Shown here: piece by piece, positions 55,430 to 64,000 of the stretch
Layout: each line of letters begins with the position of its first letter
Numbering within the stretch: the stretch's first letter is position 1
NCBI RefSeq assembly: GCF_036898095.1
Contig: NC_090739.1
Span: 62,480,342-62,544,341, forward strand
Source: Palaemon carinicauda
Taxonomy: Eukaryota; Arthropoda; Malacostraca; Decapoda; Palaemonidae
Reading direction: 5' to 3'
Length of the DNA stretch: 64,000 nucleotides
Notes under the pieces: generated by a model
What the model saw: the letters and a program-made list of their open reading frames with translations, nothing else
Told to the model about the DNA's origin: nothing
Databases searched by the model: none
Program-made: the position numbers and the translations under genes

Positions 55430-56498
55430 TCACGCACGGCAACGGAGTGCTCTGTGTGTGGGAGTCATCATACATCTGGCAGGGTTGACTTGTGCATGGG
55501 TGGAGGAGCTCTCACAACAAGAGTGTGAGAGCAGGAAGCCATGCAGGGCGCACAACCGTGGGAGGTGTAGGCCCACGGGTGCATCGTCAACCTTCTCCGC
55601 AGTCGGAGTGTGGGAGCTGGCAACAACAAAAGCAGAGTGCTGGAGCGTGGGAGGGGCTGCGGTGGGTTGAGTAGCATGCGGTATGGTATGCGGAGCATGC
55701 TGTAAGGTATGCGGCTCATGCTGCATGGTATGCGGAGCATGCTGTAAGGTATGCAGAGCATGCTGCATGGTATGCGGAGCATGCTGTAAGGTATGCAGAG
55801 CATGCTGCATGGGCTGCGGAGAATGCCGCATAGTGCTGGAACCCGGCAGCTCTACAGAACCTTCCCACTGCTGATGCGGTAGCTCACGCATGTTAGCCGA
55901 TGGTGCAGCAAGAACATGCGTCTGGCAGGGTGGACTGCGCATCGGTGGTGGAGCTCTCACAGGTGGAGGGTGGGAGCAGGCAGCCGCAGTATCTGCTGAG
56001 CGCACAACCTCGGCGGGTTGTAGGTTAACAGGTGCATTGTCAACCTTCCAGCATGATACTCCTGCATGAAGGAGCAAGCTGAGACTGTATAGTCTGCAGC
56101 ATGGACCACTAGGGTCTATGAAAGACAACAACAAACGGAGCTACTGTCCGTTGTGACTGAGGGTCTAAAACCGCTGGTGCGGCAACAGACGGAGTTACTG
56201 CCTGTTGCGGTACCACCTTGCCTCTCTTGGGAGGTGTGCAGTTGTCGTACTGCAGCAAGTCCGAACTGACCCAGTGGCTACACCTAGGCCGTTGGACTTG
56301 CGCGGAAGGGACCGACTTGCACTTAAAAGCTGCAAGATTTGGTCCATGGTTTCTGCGAGAAACCTCTTCCGCAGACGAGGAATAAATGGGCTCTCTCGTC
56401 TTTGTGTGGGTGGGTTGATCACGTCGGCAACGTGTGTAGATACACCCGAAACCACGGAGGGAAACGTCTGTTCGTTGATCAAGGCCTGTGGAACCCAT
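55430..56498 (-). pseudogene. DIRS copy 5 gag-like ORF1 (broken)
   Basis: It opens with MGSTGLDQRTDVSLRGFGCI at 56498 and runs to a stop at 56109 (130 codons). It then continues in another frame (56134-55430) through AACSHPPPVRAPPPMRSPPC, MRELPHQQWEGSVELPGSST and a short His-rich repeat (MQHALHTLQHAPHT), then HSAFVVASSHTPTAEKVDDA. Copy 2 has the same layout with a much larger repeat. The N-terminal MGS-GLD-RTDV block is shared with copies 2 and 3. Probable RNA-binding structural protein, now defective. Confidence 0.62.
55677..55830 (-). repeat. Short in-frame repeat in DIRS copy 5 gag
   Basis: Alternating 21-base units built on GGTATGCGGAGCATGCTG and variants, about seven copies, encoding His-rich heptads. 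Same locus as the expanded array in copy 2. Confidence 0.9.
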
Positions 56499-57198
56499 AA
56501 GTCCTTCGACATTACTTCTCCCCTGGGCTTGGAAGCTTGTAAGAGGTATCGGACTAGGTGAACAACTGGCACGAACAGACGAACCCTCGAACGCAACACT
56601 TTAACACTTTGTGCATATCACTTTATCACTTTTGATTTTCTGTTTGCACTTATTTCACTGAACTCGAAACTTTAAGTGGTTTGTACCTGAAACACGCAAT
56701 CCTATCCTTCATTAAAAGGTAGTAATTGCGAAAACAGTATTACAATGTAACAGAAAAACATAATGAAAGATAAAGAATTCAGTGGCTGGAAAAGAGACTA
56801 AACACTAGATCAAATAAACTACGTTTAAAATCTCTCACCGCATAAAGCCTGGGAACAAGAATAAAACTCTAGAAACGTTTTACCTTCTTCCCCTATAGCG
56901 ACTAGGGAGAAGAGCAAAAAAAACCAGAACAACGTTACCCGCTTGAACGAAACGTTTATCCTCCTCTCTCTCCCTCCGTCTCTATCTCTCTCTCTCTCTC
57001 TCTTGACTTAGAACCTGAGAGATGAGCCCAATTATATATATCGTTAAAACATATTATTTGTTAAAGGAAAAAAACTGAAAGGTTTCCCAAATAAAAAGTT
57101 CCTTTATTAGAATTAAAACCATTTAAGCTAAGAAAGAATGAACGAAACGCTAGAATCGGTTTACTCTTACTGCAACGTGAAACCGTGAAATACTCTCT

Positions 57199-57217
57199 CT
57201 CTATCGTAACGATAGAG
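57199..57217. promoter_or_regulatory. Conserved leader palindrome, DIRS copy 5
   Basis: The 19-base CTCTATCGTAACGATAGAG again, at the same relative place as in copies 2 and 3. Confidence 0.6.
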
Positions 57218-57839
57218 CGCAAGTTGAACGTTCTGAACGTCAACAACTGCGGAGACTAAACAAAACGTTAGTTCAACTTTGAAAACAGTACGAGACTATC
57301 AAAGAAATTCTTTCAAAAACATTAAAATTAAAATAGCATAAATTCTTAACAGGAAAAACAATATGACGGGCTCAATGTTAATTAACTTCGGTTCCAAGTA
57401 AGGACCGCCTACTATTAGGAAAGGTCGCATATAAACAAACATAAAAATTAATTTTTATAAGTTTATAATAAATGGAAGTTAATCGAAGAGGCTTATAAAT
57501 GGCGGAGAGATATAAAATAAATCTATAACTTTGTTAAGCAAAATTACCAAAAACCTAAACACACTTCCGTCTAAGGGAAGGGTGGGTATAAAAAGTGAAA
57601 GAAAGTCTATACTCTCTTCGACACCAACACTTCTGTCAAAGGGAAGTGTCGGCCATTTAAAAGTGAAAGAGAGTCCATACTCTCTTCGTCACCATAATTA
57701 AATCAAATTAATTCCAAAAGCTTGCTAAGCTAATGATAAAGCTTCCTGAATAGCGAAGGCTAAACTCTAGAGCAAATACATCACCAAATCGTGAACAATA
57801 ACTCCAGAATCAACAGCGTATCCAAGTAGGTCTAGCCGG

Positions 57840-58022
57840 TGGCACGACAGAGGAAAAATTGAGGTCTTGTTGACAAGAAGTACTTGAGTACCTGCTCACA
57901 GATGGCGCTGTTGTGTACACCCCCACCTGTATAGCGATCGCTGGCGTATCCCGACCGTAGATTTCTGTCGGGCAACAGAGTTGACAGCTACATGATCATC
58001 GGGTAAGATTAATATTGAAAAA
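57840..58022 (-). repeat. DIRS copy 5: 5' ITR (copy-2 type)
   Basis: Almost the same as 31545-31725 of copy 2 (GGCGCTGTTGTGTACACC, CGTATCCCGACCGTAGATTT, CATGATCATCGGGTAAGATT) and clearly different from this element's own left ITR. Confidence 0.88.
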
Positions 58023-58024
58023 CA

Positions 58025-61000
58025 AACTTCTTTATACAGTACATCGAAAAAAACCTTAGGAACAAGATAATGTTATCAAGACTCGAGTTGGGGTACGACA
58101 AACCCCTAGATCTGCATCGAGTATGATAACTGTTCCATGAATGCTGATACATCTTATTGGTGGACTTTCTCATTGCTGCTATAGACATTCCAGAGAAAAC
58201 CACTTTGTTCCGAGCAGATGGTGGAGAGTCGTCATGCAATTAGATGATGCATGACGGGATTTTGGTGCCAAAGGTGGCAGTGTAACTATTTGAAAATACA
58301 TTATCTGTGTTTTTCCCTCACTATAGGAGGACAAAGATCTGTGAACCACTTCCTCAAAGGACAATAAGGAGCTACATACATCACCTTTGCATTGGAAGAG
58401 CCTTGAAACTAGATCAATAACTTTTGAATCTCTGAAAAAGGGAAACTATAGATGTCCAGATCCAATAAATCCCAGAGCATGGCATCCATTGTTAGTCATA
58501 TGAGATCCTGAAGTTGAGAGCAGAAAACATCCATCTTGTTAAGAGAAATTGTGAACATGTCTACAGTTAGTTTCTCTCACTCTTTCCACACCTGAAGATG
58601 CAGGCCACTCCATGGGGATCATCTAGTTCTTGTTTAGCTAATCTGCCAGAATGTTCTGTTTCCCTGGGACAAACTTTGTTAAATGAAACAGGGTCTCCAA
58701 CTGAGTTTTACCACTTCCAGATGTATGTGGTCAGGATGAAGAGCAAAGACTGTCATCGTTACCTGGTTCTTCAAACTGTTATCTCCAGGTTGTTGTGCGT
58801 TGGTCCTCCTGTCCAATGCCCTGGCAGGTGTATATCTTCTAAGGTTACTCCCAAACCTTGTATTAATCGTAACAAAAGATTAGCATGTTTGGAAATTTTC
58901 AGTCTGATCTACGACAGGTATGTCAAACTTTCACTATGCCATCAATCCTGCCTGATCCTTGAACGGTGAGAACCACAACTAGTTTCGGGTCCATACATCT
59001 CTCCTAATAGCAGCTTAGAGGAAACTGAAATGGTCTCATTCTCAACCAGGAGTGGGGAATTAACTTCTCTGAGGATCCCATGGTTACTCATAGGCACATC
59101 CATTTGTGTGCTCATATCTTTGTTCTTTGCCTGAACTCTGTCAATAGACTCCGGAAGGACAGGATTCATTTGCTGGATGGGGAAATCAGGAAATAAATGG
59201 AAGCTATCATCATTCCCAATATAAAATCAACTGAGCGAGAAACAATAAAGATTGCCTGTATCAACAAGAATCACACAACTCCTGAAAAAGCACAGAGTTT
59301 TCTTCTAGGATTCTAACAAACTTTCCCTCATCCCCTCCACTTGCCATCCTTTAAATTCAGATCTCCCAGGAAAATTCTATCCTGTTCATAATACTAGGCA
59401 GGCAGTTAATTCTAATAGCCAGGCCTTCTCCATCATGAGGCTCAATACTACACAGTATTTTAGAAGTTTTAATCTAGCTGTTACCAAGTTGTGGAATGGT
59501 CTTCCTAATCAGGTAGTTGAATCAGTAGAACTTCAAAAGTTCAAAGTTGGAGCAAATGTTTTTATGTTGACCAGGCTGACATGAGTCTTTTTATAGTTTA
59601 TATATGACATATCTGTTTTTGACGTTGTTAATAGTTTATATAGGACATATCTGTTTTGACGTTGTTACTGTTTTTAGAATGATTTATTGTTAATTTATTC
59701 TCATCATTTATTTATTTCCTTTCCTCACTGGGCTATTTTAATTGGAGCCCTTAGGCTTATAGCATCTTGTTTTTCCAACTAGGGTTGTAGCTTGGCTAGT
59801 AGTAATAATAATAATAATAACAATAATAGTACAGGTACAATATGCTCTTAATCCTTAGAAGATCTAACTACCAAGCTAGTGGTGACACAACTCATGAAAA
59901 CCTGAAGGGCTGTCTTAAAGTCGAAGTTGAAATTGAAACACCTTGCCTCCACAAACAAATCTTAGATGCTACCTCAAATCTGAAAGCAGCACAAAGTGAA
60001 AATCAGCATCTGACATGTGTAATGAGAACATTCAATGACTTTTCCAAATTACTGCTATGACCAATGATGATGATGTCTCCAAAGAGAGCTACATCATTAA
60101 CAGACCTGTCTTGTTTAGCCTTGAAACATCTAGTATGGTACTGGCCTCCAACCCTTCAAAAACTTTGGAACCAGGAACACTGTCTCCCCCTCAACCTCCT
60201 GCTTTAGTGACTGGGACTTCTTTCCATCGGCCGTTTAAAATTGAAGGTGATGGGCGGAAGTGCCAAAGTGGAGTGAACCTTAAAAGTAGTTGGTAGCCCT
60301 CTCAAAAGTCTTATGACCCACAAATCTGGTTGAAGACAGGAAAAGTCAGTCAAGTAATGTAAGTTCCCCCTACTAGTAGTTATTACCCTGGACCATCACA
60401 TGGAATTTAGCCCATTCTCAACTGCTAGTTTTACCAGAACTTGCCTAATAGCCCTGTATCATACCTGATCTGGCCCAAAACTCTAACAAGGTGTGAATCT
60501 CTTCATATTGAGCTACCCATTCTTCAAATGTCTGGAGCACTTACCCCAAGAACTGAATCTGCAATATAGTTCCTTTCCAAGGGCCTTAGCCATACTACTG
60601 ATTAGTTTCTTGAACTCTTTGACACATTTGGGATACTCTTCCTTCAGATACAAATTTCCATCCAGAAGGATTAATTTGGAAGGCCAGGTAAGTGTTCTGA
60701 GCTAAACCAAGACGTAGGCCAGAAGGCTCGCCAGTCTTGTAAACTGCCGTCCTTCTCCACCTGACCAAGATCATGTCTACGAGGGCAGAGGATAATCCCG
60801 ACCTGATGATCACTCTTCCTTTATTTCTCTCTTTTTCACACCCCATTTTCTTTCTCTCTTTTCAACAACCCTTTTGGTTTCTCTCTAAGTGTTTGATAAA
60901 GTAAGGGTTTGAAGTCAGTTCTGGGTACCACTATTCTGTCGGTGACTACCAAACCTGCATGTCTCAACAGCACCTTCTTGAGGTAAGGTAATTTCTCTAC

Positions 61001-61400
61001 TATCAAGTTATGGAGAACTTTAAATAGAGAAACACATTCCTTACTTTTAGTCTGAAGTATGCAGCAAATTTCCTTGGGTCAACTCTTGGAGTGCATCCTC
61101 TTTCAGGCTAGTATCCTGTGGGTTTTCTTGGGAGTTAAAAAATTTGTAAAGTTTTGCATCAAGTGGCAAGGCCAGACCTGAAGATATACGTCAAACTATT
61201 AAGTGTGCTTTATGATCACTAAACAAACAACCACTTGATGATGACCCCGTTAGTTGGTGTTCCTCTCTTCTTGCGGCTGCAATAACCGATTCACAAGACT
61301 GTCTATTACTATGAACAAGGAACCATTTGTCTAGGTTACTTTCACCTAGCTGCCTGCTTGAGGCCCTCAACCGCAATTCTTACGGGTGATTACCACTTGG
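58025..61400 (-). mobile_element. Decayed DIRS-like element (YR and RNase H remnants)
   Basis: On the - strand, 58030-58200 reads GMSIAAMRKSTNKMYQHSWN, then YHTRCRSRGLSYPNSSLDNI and ILFLRF. This matches the YR N-terminal domain of the intact copies (ARARRASTIRVYQSKWE, then IADFLLHLR). At 58641-58676 it reads KFVPGKQNILAD, the RNase H terminal motif. Further right (60595-60846, and around 61191-61376) are open stretches of uncertain identity that may be RT or gag remnants. A LINE fragment is nested at 59.4-59.8 kb. Copy 5 ends right at its YR remnant, so copy 5 probably inserted into this older element. Right limit uncertain. Confidence 0.55.
59423..59825 (+). mobile_element. LINE 3' end: RT C-terminus plus (AAT)n tail
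   Basis: An open C-terminal stretch AFSIMRLNTTQYFRSFNLAV, then TKLWNGLPNQVVESVELQKF and a TGA at 59582-59584. A noncoding tail follows (CTTTCCTCACTGGGCTATTT, TTTTCCAACTAGGGTTGTAG), ending in AATAATAATAATAATAA near 59802-59825. Inserted antisense in the decayed DIRS. It links the coding fragments at 22.4 kb to the noncoding tail repeat at 53.1-53.7 kb as one family. Confidence 0.75.
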
Positions 61401-62598
61401 AGGTCCCTAGTGTGACCCTCAGGACCTGCTGCTAATGCTTCTCGTGGAACAACCACTTCTGAAAGCGGGGCTAATGCAGTTGAAGGATTAGGGCATAACC
61501 CACATAACATTCTAGGCCCTGCTCCAAGATGAAGGGTGAGCAAGACATTGGTCCTAACTAAAGTGGAGAAAGAGCCAGTGTATCATTAATACTGCCAAGC
61601 CAAACATTAGCATCTGCAGTCGAGGGTAAAGTACTGAAATCAATAGGCTAGCAATACTGGTGCTATAGAAGGAAAACATACAAGAACATTTTTAACTCCT
61701 GAAGTTTATGGGGTGTTAGGAACTATAAAATCCTCACCTGAATGGTCTTGCCCCTGAACCCCTTTGTCAACCTTATTCCAACCTTTGGTACCCAAGCCCT
61801 TAAACTTTTCTTCTAACCTCAGCATACATGTCCCAAGTGAGTACTGAATGATGAGAACTTCTTCCCCTTTCATCTGTTTAGACCTTTCTACTCCAAATGA
61901 CTAAACTACAAAAGCAATTACTCCACAAGGTGTAGGCCTGCTTCCGTATATTCCTCACACTACACCAGTGAGCCCTAACTGCTCCTAATGAGTCACATGA
62001 TCTTTCACCTCTAAAGAAAGCACTCCTAACTCTCTTTATATTCTTAGCTTTTCTATCATTGTTCTGATTCCACATAATTCAAATAAACCTGCATTGTAAG
62101 GTCTGAACCACTTCAATGCTCTGCATATCTACCCTTCATAGAGTACATCTTATCTTTGCAAAGAGTATACTTGGTGTGAAGGTCAAAGATCTTGAGAAGT
62201 TCCCTCATTTTGCAAATAGAGCAAACAAACATTAATAAACTTGGGAGATATACCTTACAATCTTGAATATTTTACTGATAACTTGAACAAACTACTAAGA
62301 CTGACAAAACACAAAATTGGAAGAGCTGCTCAAGAGTGTGTTGAAGCTGCCAACGACCAAGCAAATATGGATAGCCATTTGTTCAACAAGGCGGCACCTA
62401 GTAAAGGGGGGAGTATTGCATGACAGGAGAGAGCTACTGTATACAAGGTAACATATATTACCAATAAGATTTCTAGAAGTTTTTATTTTACAGGCTGGAG
62501 CTATACTTTCATAGGAGAAAGCAATAAATTTCAGGAAGAGTCATTGAAATCATTTTTATCAAACTACAAACAACGTTTAGTTTCTGTTAAACACTTAC
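61401..62598. other. BTB gene intron, no clear feature
   Basis: Intronic sequence with no recognised exon. Some of it may be further decayed retroelement (61.4-62.1 kb), but I cannot assign motifs. Confidence 0.4.
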
Positions 62599-62696
62599 TT
62601 CTTCTCTTAGGACACTCAAGGTACTTCTGTATGTAGCTCCATGATTATTCCAGGTAAGAGATAAACATTCATCATCCATAATGGAATCCCTCACTT
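62599..62696 (-). CDS. BTB zinc-finger protein, first coding exon
   Basis: On the - strand, acceptor TTTTTTTTCACAG ends at 62697 and the exon reads AAGTGAGGGATTCCATT then ATG at 62679. The 27 codons MDDECLSLTWNNHGATYRST, then LSVLREE, precede donor GTAAGTGT (phase 0). The L-L-WNNH pattern is the N-terminal helix of TTK-type arthropod BTB domains, and the next exon continues directly with NTLTDVTLACDG. The ATG is the likely start because BTB proteins of this class begin within a few residues of WNNH. The 17 upstream bases are also open in this frame, so an earlier start in an unseen exon is possible. With it the gene encodes 509 residues. Confidence 0.88.
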
Positions 62697-64000
62697 CTGT
62701 GAAAAAAAAGTTTTGATAATTAAAAACACTTGTGACTCACTTTAAATACTGGAGGACAAAACCAGAAATTTCCCAAAATACTTTAGCATGTGACCTCCAT
62801 AAATGATTAATGCTGTATTGACTTTGCTACGTTATTATCCAATATATAATTTTACCAAAACAGAAATACTGTAATGGTCTAGAAATTGCACAAGTGTTTA
62901 GAAATTACAGTCTATGGTTTATAATTATTTATACAATACAAAAAAAATTATTTGCTTCAGGGAGAAAAATCAGTTAAATCAATACAACTCAACACTTACA
63001 CTACAGGTAGGTTATTAAATGATGAGCAAGACATATTTTTCATTCACAATAAATAAAAACTGCTTTTGTTTATACTGTCCTACCAATTTATACATACATT
63101 CCCTATGCAGGCAATGTAATGTGGGAAATTCCTATTGTTTATGTATGGGTAATTTTCCATTACTGTATATAAAATATAACAAATTTTAAGAGTAATTTGT
63201 ATTTTTCTTAGTTATACAAACCTGAGTCCCTTAAAGCAAAGAATATGTTTTCAACGGAGCCTGATTGGCCATTGAATTCGTTAACGAGGTGCTTAATGAC
63301 AGGTGGTGATCAAGGCCGAGGAGCACCACCTCCAACCTGTTGAAAGCTCTTCACTTTAGACCTTTAGCTTAGAACTGAGAAGGATGGTTGAGGTAGGAAG
63401 TTTAGCTTTAAATGAATCTGGTTTGTATAGTTATAAAAATATAAAATATTAAACATTTATTTGTCTTTACATGTAAACAAACTTTTTGTCCTTTTAAATA
63501 GGAAGACTTACTGATTGGTGGGTCGGAAGTTGCCCCGAATTGAAACTGGATGGTTCTTTTTCTTCCCTAGAAGTGTCAATCTGTCTGATACCATCTACCA
63601 TTGGGATGAACAGGCTGATAGGGTCTGGCCTGTACAAGAAGATTGGTACTACCATCCAAGTACTGTATGTGGTCAAAAGAGGGATCCCTTCCCCGTAATG
63701 GGGATAGCTGTCTGAATAGTATACCTGGCATATGATGCCCAAAAGGTTGGTATATATTTCACCATCCTCCCCCTCCTAAAGAATAGATGTTTGCAAACAA
63801 TCATGCCCCTAGTCGGAAGTACAGAGAGAGTAGATCTACAGACGGTTTAACAAAAACTGAATGTAAAGTCCATTCTTGCACATATGAGTGTCTTGTTTCA
63901 CATTCATAGCAATCAACAACCAGAATTTACTTCCTGAAAGAAAAGGATAGTGAAAAGTTTGATTAAAGGCATAACAGTATGTCTTTACTTGTTGCAGCCA
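62697..64000. other. Upstream intron of the BTB gene, no coding signal
   Basis: Apart from the fold-back repeat at 63190-63447 I see no exon or promoter. The exon at 62599-62696 has a splice acceptor, so the transcription start and 5' UTR exon(s) lie further right, beyond the window or unrecognised here. Confidence 0.5.
63190..63447. repeat. Fold-back repeat (inverted arms ~35 bp)
   Basis: The left arm TTTTTCTTAGTTATACAAAC, then CTGAGTCCCTTAAA, is mirrored at 63410-63447 (TTTAAATGAATCTGGTTTGT, then ATAGTTATAAAAATA). The arms resemble those of the repeat at 24150-24445. Probably a solo fragment of a DIRS-like terminal region or a small MITE. Confidence 0.65.

Larger units (their letters stand above)
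53985..58022 (-). mobile_element. DIRS copy 5: chimeric, YR/RT/RH-deleted derivative
   Basis: It has both ends, an ICR, a YR-end stub and a gag region, but no RT, RH or YR core. The left ITR (GGTGATTATAATAGCTGCAA, CTCGACAGAAAAACTC) and the right ITR (CTGTATAGCGATCGCTGGCG, GACAGCTACATGATCATCGG) belong to different subfamilies; the right one is like copy 2. Near 54768 the YR 3' end (CACTGCACTCGCTGCT) jumps into the mid-gag sequence (GAGGTTGCCGCACTGCGTCA) also found in copy 2 at 28187. From there rightwards it tracks copy 2 closely. It is a non-autonomous recombinant in the large BTB intron, same orientation as the gene. Confidence 0.87.

Noticed and set aside
53968..58022. Copy 5 as a simple truncated copy 2
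   Set aside because: The right half fits, but its left ITR and ICR are of another subfamily, so a plain truncation does not explain it.
60057..61376. ORFs at 60057-60296, 60595-60846 and 61191-61376 as host exons
   Set aside because: No domain, no convincing paired splice sites and no link in frame to the BTB gene; more likely remnants of the decayed DIRS, but not assignable.

Overview
This is eukaryotic nuclear DNA: AT-rich, with introns, and packed with transposable elements. Everything points to an arthropod, most likely a malacostracan (decapod-type) crustacean. The reasons are arthropod TTK-type BTB zinc-finger coding exons, long simple repeats, and several families of DIRS-type tyrosine-recombinase retrotransposons, which are abundant in decapods. 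The species cannot be named from the window.

Two host genes are visible, in convergent (tail-to-tail) orientation. The first is the 3' part of a polynucleotide kinase 3'-phosphatase gene (PNKP-like, + strand). It has six exons from 5029 to 19319 that splice into 248 codons: the end of the phosphatase domain, the whole kinase domain and the stop. The second is a BTB/POZ C2H2 zinc-finger gene (- strand). It has four exons from 62696 down to 24504 that splice in phase 0 throughout into a 509-codon reading frame: BTB, serine-rich linker, three C2H2 fingers. Its first visible intron is about 25.8 kb and is filled by stacked retroelements. I joined both genes exon by exon using GT/AG sites and reading frame.

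The rest is mostly mobile DNA. Five recognisable DIRS elements, each with inverted terminal repeats (ITRs) and usually an internal complementary region (ICR), lie at 870-4125 (+), 25007-31725 (-), 37425-43795 (-), 43796-53052 (-) and 53985-58022 (-). Together they encode the DIRS set: a gag-like ORF1, reverse transcriptase/RNase H (RT/RH) and a tyrosine recombinase (YR). Every copy is broken. Four have lost the first half of the RT. The fourth element belongs to a different family and has its YR gene split by a 2.86-kb inverted-repeat insertion. Older, decayed DIRS copies lie near 9.4-9.96, 14.8-18.7, 33.5-35.3 and 58.0-61.4 kb.

Other elements are LINE 3' fragments (5.3-6.1, 16.4-17.7, 22.4, 53.1-53.7 and 59.4-59.8 kb, and one near 37.3 kb on the - strand), an 853-bp hAT derivative with an 8-bp target duplication (20820-21672), a TTAA-type element carrying a ~373-bp tandem satellite (10003-13194), a probable pogo/Tigger-type end at the left edge, and two small fold-back repeats (24.2 and 63.2 kb).

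The most interesting signals are: splice-site-like sequences at the DIRS termini; a chimeric DIRS (53985-58022) whose two ITRs come from different subfamilies; in-frame minisatellite growth inside a DIRS gag; a palindrome conserved in three DIRS leaders; and the satellite-bearing TTAA element. All homology statements come from reading motifs by eye; no database search was run.
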